From: Lithospermum erythrorhizon
Taxonomy: Eukaryota; Streptophyta; Magnoliopsida; Boraginales; Boraginaceae
Length of the DNA stretch: 64,000 bases
NCBI GenBank assembly: GCA_019722365.1
Contig: JADFUC010001903.1
Span: forward strand, 186,001 to 250,000
Direction of reading: 5' to 3'
The position numbers were made by a program, and so were the translations under genes. The notes under the pieces are model-generated. The model ran no database searches. It saw nothing but the letters and a program-made list of their open reading frames with translations, and was not told the DNA's origin. Positions 10,211-21,979 of the stretch are shown one piece after another (positions within the stretch are counted from its first letter, which is position 1; each line of letters starts with the position of its first letter).

Positions 10211-13200
10211 ATGAGCTTCAGAGAAGAGAGTGGAGAAGGGGGGGAGTTGAGGAAGCCATTTCTGCATACGGGAAGTTGGTACAGGATGGGGTCAACTCAG
10301 TCGAGCATGATGGGTTCTTCTCAGGCCATTCGAGACAACTCCATCTCGGTTCTTGCTTGTGTCTTGATTGTCGCTCTCGGTCCTATCCAGTTTGGTTTCA
10401 CCGTACGACCCCCCGATTCATTCATTTCACTTTTTATTATTACTATTCCTCATTTGGATGGATCCTCATGCTTTCTTTTCTTCTTCCAAGTGTGGATATT
10501 CTTCTCCAACACAATTACCTATGACTAAAGACCTTCATCTTACCGTGTCTGAGGTAATATCTACACCCTCCGGGGACGGGGACTTCATTTTACTTCATAT
10601 TCTTACAACTTCTATGTCTGTCTTGCAGTTCTCCCTGTTTGGTTCCCTATCCAATGTGGGTGCTATGGTTGGGGCAATTGCAAGCGGTCAGATTGCTGAG
10701 TACATTGGAAGAAAAGGGGTAAGCTACCCTCCCTATCAACTCTCCACTTCCAATCTTTCATCTTTCTTTCTAACTGTTTTCATTGCTTTGCAGTCTTTGA
10801 TGATTGCAGCAATACCCAATATCATTGGCTGGCTTGCCATATCTTTTGCCACAGTCAGCTTTTTTTAATTTATCATCTTACTTACACTTTTTTGTTGATA
10901 ATTTTCCAGGATAAATATAGTTCATCATTGTGGCATTATATCTTTGCAGGATGTGTCATTTCTTTACATGGGGAGATTGTTGGAAGGTTTCGGCGTGGGA
11001 ATAATCTCATATGTGGTAATTTTGGAGCTTTTTGTAATTGTTTAATTCAGTGCATCGGCTTCTCCTCAAAGTGGCCTCGGGAAATAATTGGATTTCTCTC
11101 CTGGTATCCCTTGTTTAATGTAGGTGCCTGTATATATAGCAGAGGTAGCCCCTCAGAACTTGAGAGGGGGTCTTGGTTCAGTAAACCAGGTCAATAACAT
11201 TTTCTAGCCTGCCCCTTCCATAATTATAATGTGCCAAAGCCGTAAATATCAAATGAATGATCAGTATATCTATAGTTATCTATGTAACATATAGCTTCCC
11301 TCATTTCTTGCAGCTTTCTGTAACAATTGGTATAATGCTATCATATTTGTTGGGACTGTTCGTCAATTGGAGATTTCTGGCTGTGCTAGGTAACCTTCTT
11401 TTCTCTGAAATTCTTCACTCAACTTGGAACTGTTGTGTAGGGTACTCTTAAGTTTAGTGGCTACGATTGTACTATGTCAACAGTTAGCATTCCTAACTTA
11501 CCTTTCTGAAAAATGGGCCGGCAAGCAGACTTTAGTCACATAAATAGGTTTTGTGTTTAACTAAACTGTTAGGATTTAGACGTTGAACCTTCTAGGTAAT
11601 AGAGCACTTTCTTGTGCATGCATATATATATTTCCCGTGTTAATTGTTACGATTCGAGGCACTTAATCATCCTTGATCTTGAAGGGTTTAAATTGAATAT
11701 CATGAATGATTGATGTTCAAAGTAGTTTATTAAAAGAGTTAGGTAGTCAGTAGTCCAAGATTACACTAGTTCAAGAATAGCATTTGATGAATGATTGATG
11801 AACAGAATGACATTCGTTAATCATCTAATTCCAAATAAGTGAAGTGCTATGCACTTGAGTGTATAATATATCACATTCTTTGATGAAAAATGAACTCTGT
11901 TTGACTATGGAAGACTGATTGTTCTTCTACACAGGTACTCTACCTTGTCTTGTTTTGATACCTGGCCTATTTTTCATCCCCGAGTCTCCTCGTTGGTTGG
12001 TGAGATGTCTTCTTTCTTTTGTTACCATTCTCAGTACATGGTTATATAACCTAATGCTAATTCTTGACGAAACTTAGGCAAAAATGGGAATGACAGATGA
12101 CTTTGAAGCTTCATTGCAAGTTCTACGTGGGTTTGATACTGATATAACCCAGGAAGTGAATGAAATTAAGGTAACATACTAACACGTTGTGATGGGACTA
12201 CTCTGACAAGTTCTTCTCTTGAAGCTAAAATTAGAAGAATTACAAATGCCAAAACACAATAAGTAATGAGCAGGATTATCTATTATACTCCCTCCTTCCC
12301 CAAAGCTTGTCTAGTTTTGATATTTTTTTTTTTTTTTAATTTAGGAGAGAACATATTTTATGCTAGTTAATGTTGACTTGTTTCCTAAAATACATATGAA
12401 CATTGCTCAAATGAGACAAGTTATGGGAAATGAAAAAGCGTGAAAGTAGACAATTCTTATGGGAAGGAGGGAGCATGTAATTTCACATGCCTCAACTTTA
12501 ATTTTATTGATTCGCTATGCATAGTTTGTGCTTCAGATGGACCACTCTTGATATGTGCATTCTGCGGTTGTTTTACATATACATATTTATTTTTGCTGCA
12601 GAGGTCTGTTGCATCAACAAGCAGAAGAACAGCCATTAGATTTGCAGATCTCAAACATAGAAGATATTGGTTACCTCTCATGGTATATTAATTTTGTTCC
12701 TGGTGCATCTATATTTGTTTCCTTCTCAGTCCTAGAAGAATATATCAGCTCATTTTATGTCTATTATACCATCCTTTGATCCTGCAGATAGGTATTGGAT
12801 TATTGGTCTTACAGCAGCTTTCAGGAACTAACGGTGTTATCTTTTATTCCACTCAAATATTTGAATCTGCTGGTAAGTTACTTTCAGAACTGGTCAGAAC
12901 TTGATCATGTGTGGCTATGGAAATAGGTGGATCTTAGCATGTTTAAGGCAAAACTATATTCCACTAAAGTTATTTATTTCATTATGGTCCACTTAAGTTA
13001 TTTATTTCATTATGGTACTAGTCGGAACTTCATCATGAGTGGGTGTGCAAATATGTGAAACAAAACTATATATCTTCCACCTATAAGTTTTCACTCATGT
13101 GCCAGCTGCACTCTGTTGCTCTAGGGTAGTCTGTAATCTATTAAACTTGAGCCACAAAAGTTTATCGAGCAAACAATAATTATATGATGAGTGATGACTT

Positions 13201-14830
13201 ATTGTGACAGGCCATATTTAATTGTTTGAGTTGAACAGGGATTTCATCGAGTAGTGTTGCAACATTTGGTTTGGGTGCGATACAGGTTAGTCTAAATTAT
13301 TTGCTTGATATTCCAAGATTTAGTTTTGCATATTAAGTTTTCTGGCTCTGGGTGTATTAGATAGTCTTTGCACTTCATCTTGGATCAATTCAGAAACAGC
13401 CTTCCTTGTTATCACAAGTGTAAGCGATGCTGCATCATCTAACCCCTCATCTGCCACTCCCACTTAGCAAAAACCTTTATGGGCATCAGCATGCAGCGTA
13501 TTGTTGTGTTTATTTCTTTTGCTTATTCTAATTCCCTGAACCCTCTTAAAAGCAAATTGATTGTTTTTAGGTTGCTGCAAAACAGCAATTTCTACGTGGC
13601 TGGTGGATAAAACTGGGCGAAGACTGCTACTTATGGTTAGGCTGATCATATAACGAGTAATGTTATGCGCATTTTACTTTGGTATATGTGAGACTAAAAT
13701 TGAATGTCATTTCAGGTTTCTTCTTTAGGAATGACACTCAGTCTCCTACTTGTTTCTGTAGCTTTCTTTTTGAAGGTATTCTTTACTCTTTATAGACTAA
13801 AACTTCTAGCTATACATAGTAGGAATATCAATGTAGTTCTCTATTTGCATTCCCTTCTATATTATCAGCTTCTTTATGAACATTTACCCATTATCAGACT
13901 AAGCTAACCTCTTAGGTATGCATTTCTCTTCTATAATTATTTTGATCGTGGCTTTCTTATTCGATTGTTTTTAGGGACTTGTGGATGAAACTTCAACGCT
14001 TTATGGTGTGTTAGGAATGTTAACAGTTATTGGCGTTGTGGTATGCCTTACCCATAAGTTAATGTGCCATGCACGCTTACTATTAGAGCCATATTGTTTC
14101 ACATTCCTCTCTCTTGCAGTTTATGATCGTCTCTTTTTCACTTGGAATGGGGCCAATTCCGTGGTTAATAATGTCAGAGGTATTCAAAACTTCACTCTGC
14201 CTTTTGCCTTGGAAGTTTTCTGGAACTTATTGTTGTAATATTTCCACTTCCTATGAAGTCAAAGATTTTATATTCTAAGACTCCCTTAATGGAATAAATC
14301 AAAATGGCTTATTACACTAACTTCGCTTCTTATCTATTGTGAGGTAGTAGATAGTCTTTGCAATTGGGTCAACTTGAAAACAGCCTCACTGTTATCACAC
14401 GACTACATATAATCCAACTCCACTTATCCTGCTTAGGCGCCTATTTGAACGCATTGAGACTTGTCGTTGTTATTGTTGCAAGTGATATCTGAGGATTTCT
14501 CTTATGACTATGCAGATTTTACCAGTTAAAATAAAAGGGTTAGCTGGAAGTGTGGCTACATTAGCCAACTGGTTTTGTTCCTGGGGTATCACGGCGACTG
14601 CTCCCTTGTTATTATCTTGGAGCAGTGGAGGTACTCTTCATCTCCCCTCCTTCGGTCACTCTTCTCGAATAACATACAGTATCTTGAACTAAATTGACAT
14701 TCTCTGGCATGAAACAGGAACCTTCACATTTTACATGCTAATGTGTGCCGTCACCGTCGCTTTTGTGCAAATATGGGTTCCAGAGACGAAAGGAAGAACC
14801 CTTGAGGAGATCCAATCTTCTTTTAGATGA
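10211..14830 (+). CDS. ERDL6: ERD6-like 6-type tonoplast sugar transporter, exon 13 frameshifted
   Basis: Eighteen exons (last base of each is followed by GT, each start preceded by AG): 10211-10402, 10491-10553, 10629-10718, 10794-10853, 10950-11015, 11124-11189, 11314-11389, 11935-11999, 12078-12170, 12602-12682, 12788-12872, 13239-13285, 13571-13635, 13716-13775, 13975-14040, 14120-14179, 14516-14630, 14718-14830. The product is about 487 residues, the usual ERDL6 length. Visible MFS sugar-porter marks include the N-terminus MSFREE...[50 protein letters not shown] and the [12 protein letters not shown] end; the hydrophobic pattern fits 12 helices. Family knowledge: ERDL6 is a tonoplast proton/glucose symporter that releases glucose from the vacuole. 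All junction phases agree except at exon 13, which is 65 bases long and needs two fewer to join exon 12 to VDKTGRR. Intron 10 holds a MITE. A two-codon upstream ORF (ATGAAGTAG) starts at 10136. Confidence 0.93.
12288..12473. mobile_element. Stowaway-like MITE in ERDL6 intron
   Basis: The left terminus CTCCCTCCTTCCCC, with AAGCTTGTCTAG inside it, is mirrored by the right terminus, whose reverse complement reads CTCCCTCCTTCCC and then AATTGTCTAC. A TA precedes the left end; the right flank is CA, so one side of the expected TA target duplication has mutated. It is under 200 bases, non-coding, and lies between exons 9 and 10 of the transporter. Confidence 0.75.
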
Positions 14831-15996
14831 GAATGAATTGCTATTTTTTGTACCCCCCAAAAAAAGGTTGCCATTTCTTGTTTTAGTTATATATATCAAG
14901 AACCTCACCACCTATTCTTCATGAGTGCAAGATGTATTGTTCAAGTTCTTTTAACCTTTCTCTGAATTTTAGTGTTTTTGTTTGTTTGTAATAAACTTGA
15001 AAATTTATAAATAAAAAAAGACATGCAGTCACGGGTTGCTAGAAGATGGTTATTCCTTGTATACTAAAATTTCTCTATTAATATAATCACGACACCGGAT
15101 TAATTAGAGCTGAAACACTAGAACGATTGCCGATCGTCAATACCTGGGGCTTTTACATCCCATTCAAACTTATGCTAAAGTTTCTTGCCTCTATTTTTAT
15201 CGAGAGATGTTACTTTTCAGATTTGTAATTAGAATGTTATATAATCGTATTTTTCATTGCTTGATGATAATTTACACACAAAAAAAACTGTACTATTAAC
15301 TTCAAAAATTAGTCAATCACTTTATGATCTTAACATATTCAATATTTAATCGAATTTGCTTAAGAGCGAAATATTAAATATACAAGAGTAATTCACCCCT
15401 TACTAATACTTTATTAAATAAGCCTGAGTCAAGTTTCAAGATAGCTTTAACTGGACGGCACAGATTCTATCAGTTTACCAAAATCTATCCAATACACACT
15501 GACGAAGAATGTATCATTTAATCTCCCATTATAAAATATAAATATATAAAGAATACACCAATTTCATATCACTCAATTGTTGGCAACGACCTCGTAAACA
15601 TATAGTAATAATAAAATATGAAATCTACATTATTTGATATGTCAATGTAGAAAGATTGATCCACATGTTATCATGTCACGTGACAAGAATATGGGGATGT
15701 TACTAACTTAATACTCCAAATATCATCCAACACGTATGATATTACCAATATTAATAACATATGGTGTATAATATACCCTTTTAAAAGATGCTATATACTG
15801 GAGCATATCGGGGAGAATATATAAATGGTATGCGTGGTTGATTTAGGAATTGTTGAGATGTTATTTGATGAGGTTAATCTGGGCAACAAAGTGTGTAGCA
15901 ATGAGAAGAATTGTTCAAGATTAGATATAAGAATACCAATTCTGACCTAGCTACCTAGCTACTCAAATAATTACAACTATCTGCTTTGAAACTAGG
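14831..15996. other. 3' UTR of ERDL6 and intergenic DNA
   Basis: The first 170 bases or so are probably 3' UTR; GTAATAAACTTG at about 14988 could serve as a poly(A) signal. The rest is AT-rich, with no gene seen, up to the start of the next (broken) gene. Confidence 0.5.
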
Positions 15997-16459
15997 ATGG
16001 AGAATTCTCACCTATCATCATTCGATATAAGGGTATTCTATGTGAGGATCACCAATTTTGCTGTTCCACAATATCTTAGTCTCACCCATATTCCCCTGGA
16101 ACTCAATGGTGCAAGGTGTCCCATTGTGTTCTTAGACGAGATCGGGTAGATAAGAAATCTGAAGAAGCTACATTTGTAACTACGGACAATATAAGATTTA
16201 CAGGGAGTGTAAAATTTCAAGTGTTGGACGGGCAGGATGTAGTGCTTACTGGAGTGTTAGAAATGTCTGCTAATACAAGGGGATGGAACATGAATTGTGA
16301 ACCAGTGATCACTGGAGGGTAAACAAACCACAAGCCCTGCCAGGGTTGAAGTTTATGTAGCAGGTTGTTATGCAGGAACACCAATTATCTTAACCAAGAA
16401 TCCCAGAATATGAAGCTAATCAACGGCAGCAAGATGATGCATCTGGACTTCACCTGCGG

Positions 16460-16997
16460 GTGCTTTATTCATTCTTCATGTGTTTGTCTTGTTTCCTGTA
16501 CATTGTCAAGTACCACACTTAAAACCATCCCTCGTCAGTAAGATGGAGTCTTAGTTCTCTCCTCTCAAAAGTTATAAATTATAATTATCCAACAAAATTA
16601 TAAAAAGAAGGAATAAACTGAAAATATTAACTCCGTCATCAGACATGATCATATGAATGCAAAACTAGTTAATCATAATAGCTAATGGTTGTCTGTAAGT
16701 CATCTAGTTGCAATTCTCTTCATCTTGTATCATGTGACTTGCTAGAAATTCAAATATGGTACTCCAGTGAGTCCAGTCATTCCATAAATGTTCGTAAAAA
16801 TTAACTCTAATCTCCACGTACATACTTTAGTTGGGAAGAGACTGAAGGGCCACACCCACATTAGTTTAAGGGAAGTAAGTCAATGCTAATTTTTTATTTT
16901 ATTTTCAACAGAGCCTCAATAAGAAAGCATCTTGAAAGAGTTCGCCTTTAATAAATCATTCTCAGGTTAGCGACATTTTACTATTGAATGATGTGAA
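16460..16997. other. Intron remnant upstream of LTR insertion
   Basis: Non-coding stretch between the broken N-terminal exon and the LTR element. It is AT-rich and no element termini or RNA gene are seen. Confidence 0.4.
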
Positions 16998-17402
16998 GAA
17001 ATTTTCATCGAGAGGCCATTGAGACCCCAGGTCTCGATGGGGGTCTCGATAGGGTCTTGATGATTCATGCCAACAGCGATTTTGAGCAAGGGCTCGAGTT
17101 CTAATTATTGCCTAATTCAGCCTAGCATGCTATATCTCTTTACCTATAAATACTTCAGATTGCTTTTATGAGTTTTATTCATCACACAAATACTAATAGT
17201 AAATAATCATCCTAGTTAATATTGCGCCTTTAATATTCTTAAAGTTAACATAGTTTTGTTCTCGTAGTCTCACATGAAATTTTCAGATATAAGAAAATAC
17301 TCAACATGTATATTAGCTAGCCAGAGTTTTGAATTCCATCTTCCTGTTTATATGACGTCAAGAACAAAGAACATGACGCACTTTCTACATCGAAGTGACC
17401 TC
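16998..17402 (+). repeat. Left LTR of intragenic element
   Basis: Carries GAAATTTTCATCGAGAGGCC and a CGAGACC/GGTCTCGA-rich head with short internal inverted repeats (GGTCTCGAT against ATTGAGACC). It matches 19250-19595. The right edge is approximate. Confidence 0.65.
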
Positions 17403-19249
17403 GTGATAATTTTTTCTGCCCTGCTTATTTCCTCGCACTTTTAAATTTTATTGCCGTTTTACCGATTGTTCGAAACTCCGGGCGATTTGGTTTCGGCCTT
17501 AAATCCTGCATCAATCGCAGATCGAGCTTCTATTTAGCCGTTAAGAGTTTAAAAATCAATTAATAAGCTACGATCATGACATCTACTAAGAGAAATTCAA
17601 TGGAATTGATTTTCCACATCGAAAGACGTTGCATTTTAGTGACATACCTTAGTTAGTTCTAACAAACCACCCATGGAGTAATCCCAAGCACGGGAGGACG
17701 CATTTAATCTGATTTAAACCAGACAGTCGGGTTCCTCAGCGCGACAGACTCACCGTCGGCGAACGTAGCTTGCTAATGCCAAGTGAAACCACCACAAAGC
17801 GGTCATTTAAGGCTTTACGCAGAATCTCAGATGCAGAAACCTTTGTGAAATAAAGGTACTTCTCATGATAAAATTATTTCACTTCAAGATGTTAGATAAC
17901 ACACCTATGTAGACAATTCGAACGATTTCAATAGCATTATCAATCAACCGTCGACGGTCGATGTTAATGTTTACGATGGCATTTAAGGTCTCGATTTTGT
18001 TTGCCGATTATCTTTGAGAGTCAGAAATAATAAGATGTCAGCTTGTTAGTAATTCTATCAAGTACTAATGCGTTGAACTCATGCTGGCCAGAACGTATCT
18101 TGTCCTGCGAGTGACATAAGTTTCCAAGTGAAGTGTGCTAAGTGGTTTTCAGACATGTAGGATGAGGGAAGTTAACGGAGATGTAGGTTTGAAAACAAAT
18201 TTAGATTACAGAGTGCAGGGAAGAGGTAAATTGAGACAAGGCTGAGGTCATGTGGGTAAAAGACGGGGTCAACACAATATGAGACCGCAGTCTAACGGTG
18301 ATGCCTCATGTCATTGTTTACTATTCCTGACTGCTATTTGCCTTTATCCGCGAATGTTTCGCTGATTCCTAACAGAAGAATTTAATTTTTGTGAGTCAAC
18401 TGAATGGCGATGTGGTTATCGAACTGGGCTTCTCTCAAGACTCGTGAATCGAAGGTTGTCTGGGGAGCACCAGAATAAAGAAAAGGCCAAAAAGTCAAAG
18501 ACTCTATACTGGGTTGACGCTTTCTCAAGAGCAAATAACAGAGTGATCCTTGATGCAGTAAAACAGCGTGAAATTCGACATGAGATTCTACGTAAAAATG
18601 GGGATAATTGTCGCTGTGAAATTTCTTGTTCGGATGCTGTCAGAGGTTCTCGAGATTCTCGGCGAATTGCAAACGTTTCTGCATCAAAGTCGAAGCGTAC
18701 CTTAACCAGCGTAATGTACATTTTATTTTGCCGGATGAAGTTCAGCCTTAAGTGAACTCGAACGACGCAAATCGCTTTGTGTTACATCTAATCATCTGTT
18801 AAAGCAAGCTGCATTTTAAAAGTCATAGTAGAAGATGTATTCCCAATTCCGTATTATTTGGTACTGGGTTGAATATCGCCTGAATAAACATCGCTAATCT
18901 GGTCAGACGCAGCCGTCGACGGAAACGGAAATGCAGAGCAATTCATCACTTAATTAATCTGTTCAAGCGCTTTTCCAAGACGCCCGAAATAAGACGTAAG
19001 CTTCAGCGCGAAAAACATAACAATGCCATTATCTGAATTAAGTGAAAAGTCCAACGGATTAAAAAGAAATGACTATTCCGAAATATCTTCTGTGAATGTT
19101 TCGCGCCATTCGTTTAATTGTTCCTTGGGATCGAAAACAAATCAAGTCGACTGCCTTAAAGGAGTTTTAGATGATAAAAAGGTCACAAGCAGGTTTGCTT
19201 CAAGACGCGATTCCCAAAAACGCCTTCAACCTAAGCTTTGTTGAATGTC

Positions 19250-19595
19250 GAAATTTTCATCGAGAGGCCATCGATACCCAGGTCTCGATGACTTACGTTA
19301 AGGCAATTTGGGCTCTAATTATTGTCTAATTTGAGTCTAACTAAGTTTATATCTTTTCATTTATAACATTGTTGGTATTAATTTTATCTTTGGCTTCATA
19401 CAAAATACTATGAATATAGTTAGTTCTTTAATATTCTTGAAAAACATAGATTTTGTTATTTGGTAGTCTTAAGTAAGGTTATATTCTGCATATGTTAAAA
19501 TACTCAACATGTATGTATTAATTAAGAAGTAGGATTCAGAATAATTTATAAGAGATTCCGCAGCAGGAACAGACGTACTTTCACATTGCAAGAAC
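19250..19595 (+). repeat. Right LTR of intragenic element
   Basis: Diverged copy of 16998-17402, about 60 bases shorter through deletion in the GGTCTCGAT-rich head. It lies 140 bases upstream of the surviving C-terminal exon of the split gene. Confidence 0.65.
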
Positions 19596-19957
19596 CCATA
19601 AATTCAGATTTGCTTTTATCGATCATTGAAATTCAAGTGATTTATGCAGTTTATCACAATATCAAAGTCTTCTATTCCCAATGTTATCCGTTGATGTGTA
19701 TTTTCTGAAACGTCATTTTTTATTATTTTCCGTAGGTAGTTGATCACAGGAATAGTGTACCTGAAGAGGACTGCAACAGCTTGGACTGGGACCGTACAGA
19801 GTACTTGGAAGGTGGCGAACTTTCTTGGTTTAATGCTGGCGTGAGGGTAGGAGTTGGGATAATCCTTGAAATTTGCGTTGGTGTAGGAGTAGGAGTTGGT
19901 TTGCTTGTCCGCACATTTCAGACCACCACAAGGACCGTTAAAAGGAGACTTTTGTGA

Positions 19958-20840
19958 ATTGTATTCAATTTTAAGAAATTCCTTTTTGGTTTGAACTATG
20001 AAGGTCAGCTCCAAATGAAAATGGTTTTTACACAAACAGAATGTGGGCAGTTTGTAATTGTGGATTAGGTCATCTGATTCTCCTGAAGACATTTTTGTTC
20101 TTCATATTTTCAAGTACACCTTTCTACAACATTTGATACTACTCTCTGTAGATGAGTTCTGGTATAGGTTTAATGATAAATACTGAGTGATTTTAGCATC
20201 CTGGACCAAATTTGTTTTGCCATCGTATATCGAATGTCTATTTCAAAGAGGATTAATAGGATTGTCCCCATCCATGACCCAAACCTATTTTAAAGAGGAT
20301 TAATACCGAGTAAGGTGTAATACTACTAGACTAAACAAACGTTCTGCCTACTTTTTGTGGACTAAATAATTAAGATAAGTAGTTTTTGTGTTGATGCGGT
20401 TTATTAGATGAGAGTGAGAAGCTTGTAGTCTTTTGTTTATTCAAGGAGGCATCACCGATAATACTAGTGGGGATGGCACTGCTATTGGAAAATGCTTTGC
20501 TGAGTGAATGTATATATATATGGTCATATGGAGTATAAATTATAGGCTAATTATCCATTTGCATCAGCGACTACGTTGTTGCTCGCCTGATTGAATCTCA
20601 TATCTTTGCCACAAGCCATTTCCTGCATTTTCTATCTTTTTCGCAGACAGCCCACTATACTTTCCATCTTGTTTCCATTGTCCTCTTATTTCTTTTTTTC
20701 ACATTTAAAATTCATCAAGCTCAGCTTAAAAACTTAAATGCATTATTTTCTGCCCCTAACGCTTACACCGAAATATGTGGACTAAAGATAGTGCAAGACA
20801 TTTAAAATATTTTACATAATTATAATAAAACCCTACTTTC
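19958..20840. other. 3' flank of the split gene, intergenic
   Basis: Likely old 3' UTR followed by AT-rich DNA. The long reverse-strand reading frame at 19616-20092 is the shadow of the C-terminal exon. No other gene seen. Confidence 0.4.
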
Positions 20841-20849
20841 TTCTCTTCG

Positions 20850-21150
20850 ACACACCCCACCCTACACCTATCCCCCCCTTCAGCCTCGAACTTTACCAAC
20901 CACCAATTTCTTCTACTTACACACCCCACCTCAATCACTCCCCCTATCTCCACCCTTCCCTCCCCGAAACCTTTCTCCCTAAACTTTCACCAACCGCAAA
21001 AAAAAAATTTCTGACACACCCCATCCCTCCACCCCGAACTCTGACTTTTCACTCACCAACACGCAAAGCTACACGCTTCACTTTACTCCCATATCCCCGA
21101 ACTTTACCCTCTAAATTTTCCTTTTGATTTTCACCAACCACCAACGCCAA
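20850..21150. repeat. Strand-asymmetric C-rich degenerate tandem repeat
   Basis: The + strand is very poor in G and rich in C. About four imperfect units of 65-100 bases carry CACACCCCACC (or CACACCCCATCC), CCCCGAACTTTACC (or a variant) and TTTCACCAACCACCAA. It lies in the intergenic space downstream of the reverse-strand SEC14 gene. At 21210 the inverted phrase ATGGTTGGTGAAAG can pair with the last unit. No long frame uses the block. Confidence 0.6.
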
Positions 21151-21979
21151 ACAAGAAATGGGTGGTCAGTAAGTTCAAAGGAAGTAGAGCGCACACAAAT
21201 AAAAAATTTATGGTTGGTGAAAGCCATGAAAAGTTCCTGATGTCAGTCAAGAATCAAGCAATACTTAAGTTTTCAGTGAAAAGTTCTGACTTCAAAGGGC
21301 ACATGTAAGAAAGTTGGTGCATCCTTATTATAATTATATTAAATATTTTGAATACGTCCCCCTATACTTCAGCTTCATATACTTCAAGATAATATTAGTG
21401 ACAAAATAAGCCATTTAAATTTTGTATCTAAAAAACGTAAGCTTTTAAATGCGAAATTTAGATTTGAGTGACAAATGGCATAAAATAGAAAGACAGTAGA
21501 GACAGTCCGAAAAGATAGAAAATACAGAAAGCATGCTCTCGATACAAGACGTGAAAATTTAGTGAACAAACCGAACGTAAACGCATAGCTCAAATGGTGG
21601 AGCAAACGCCTAATTAGCCTAAACTATAAAGGGCTCTAAAGAGATTCAGAATGTGAGGTGTTGCTTCTTTTATTATAGATGATCTAAAAGTGAGATGTGG
21701 GCGTCCAAGTAGCCTTTGTATCCAGTAGCAAACTATTACTAATTGCAGGACTAGGACGTTAGTAAAATCTACATGACATGAAATATCCCTCTTGGGTTTT
21801 GCACATTATTAATGTCGACTGATACTTGCACATTATTAATGTCGACTGATACATGAAATATGAGACAAGTAGCACATTTTTTTCCTATGGTTTCTTGTCT
21901 ATAGTTATATTGAAGATGACGCTGTGACAGCCACCTGCATCTAAATTGTAATATATCTCTCTCCTTGCAGCAGTTTAGG
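21151..21979. other. Intergenic DNA and probable SEC14 3' UTR
   Basis: No gene seen. A 27-base direct duplication (TTGCACATTATTAATGTCGA twice) lies at about 21797-21855. The last few hundred bases probably include the 3' UTR of the reverse-strand SEC14 gene. Confidence 0.4.

Larger units (their letters stand above)
16998..19600 (+). mobile_element. Degenerate LTR retrotransposon inside a gene
   Basis: Direct repeats begin GAAATTTTCATCGAGAGGCC at 16998 and 19250 and share, in order, CAGGTCTCGATG, CTCTAATTATTG or its variant, ACATTATTTA-like text, TTAATATTCTTRAA, AAAATACTCAACATGTAT and GACGYACTTTC. They end near 17400 and 19595, possibly later. The 1.85 kb between them has only short frames with no recognisable Gag or Pol motif, so it is either non-autonomous or very decayed. 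The 3' part of the LTR (GCAGCAG...GACGTACTTTCACATTGCA) resembles the LTR end of the 3.3-6.2 kb element (GCAGCAGTTCTGGAC...CACATTGCA), so both may belong to one superfamily. Confidence 0.7.
15997..19957 (+). pseudogene. Split plant membrane protein gene ('erythronate-4-P dehydrogenase family')
   Basis: The N-terminal exon starts with an ATG at 15997 (SSFDIRVFYVRITNF), continues in a second frame from about 16120 (LRRDRVDKKSEEATFV, NIRFTGSVKFQVLDG, MNCEPVITGG), then a third (VEVYVAGCYAGTPIILTK) and again a shifted one (PEYEANQRQQDD), ending at a possible donor at 16460. The C-terminal exon is 19736-19957: EYLEGGELSWFNAGVRVGVG, a Gly/Val-rich membrane segment, and LLVRTFQTTTRTVKRRLL before the stop. 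This order matches a plant-only family named after erythronate-4-phosphate dehydrogenase, a name without shown activity that I recall from Arabidopsis At1g19400/At1g75180. Three frame changes (about 16120, 16320, 16400) and a 2.6-kb LTR element in the intron argue for a pseudogene. The C-terminal exon alone is undamaged, so sequence error in exon 1 cannot be fully excluded. Confidence 0.85.

Noticed and set aside
18416..18755. Overlapping 100-codon frames on both strands inside the 17-19.6 kb element
   Set aside because: No recognisable Gag or Pol motif; likely chance frames in a GC-richer stretch.
19616..20092. 158-codon reverse-strand frame
   Set aside because: Antisense of the conserved C-terminal exon of the split gene (the VGVGVGV coding DNA lacks stops on the other strand).
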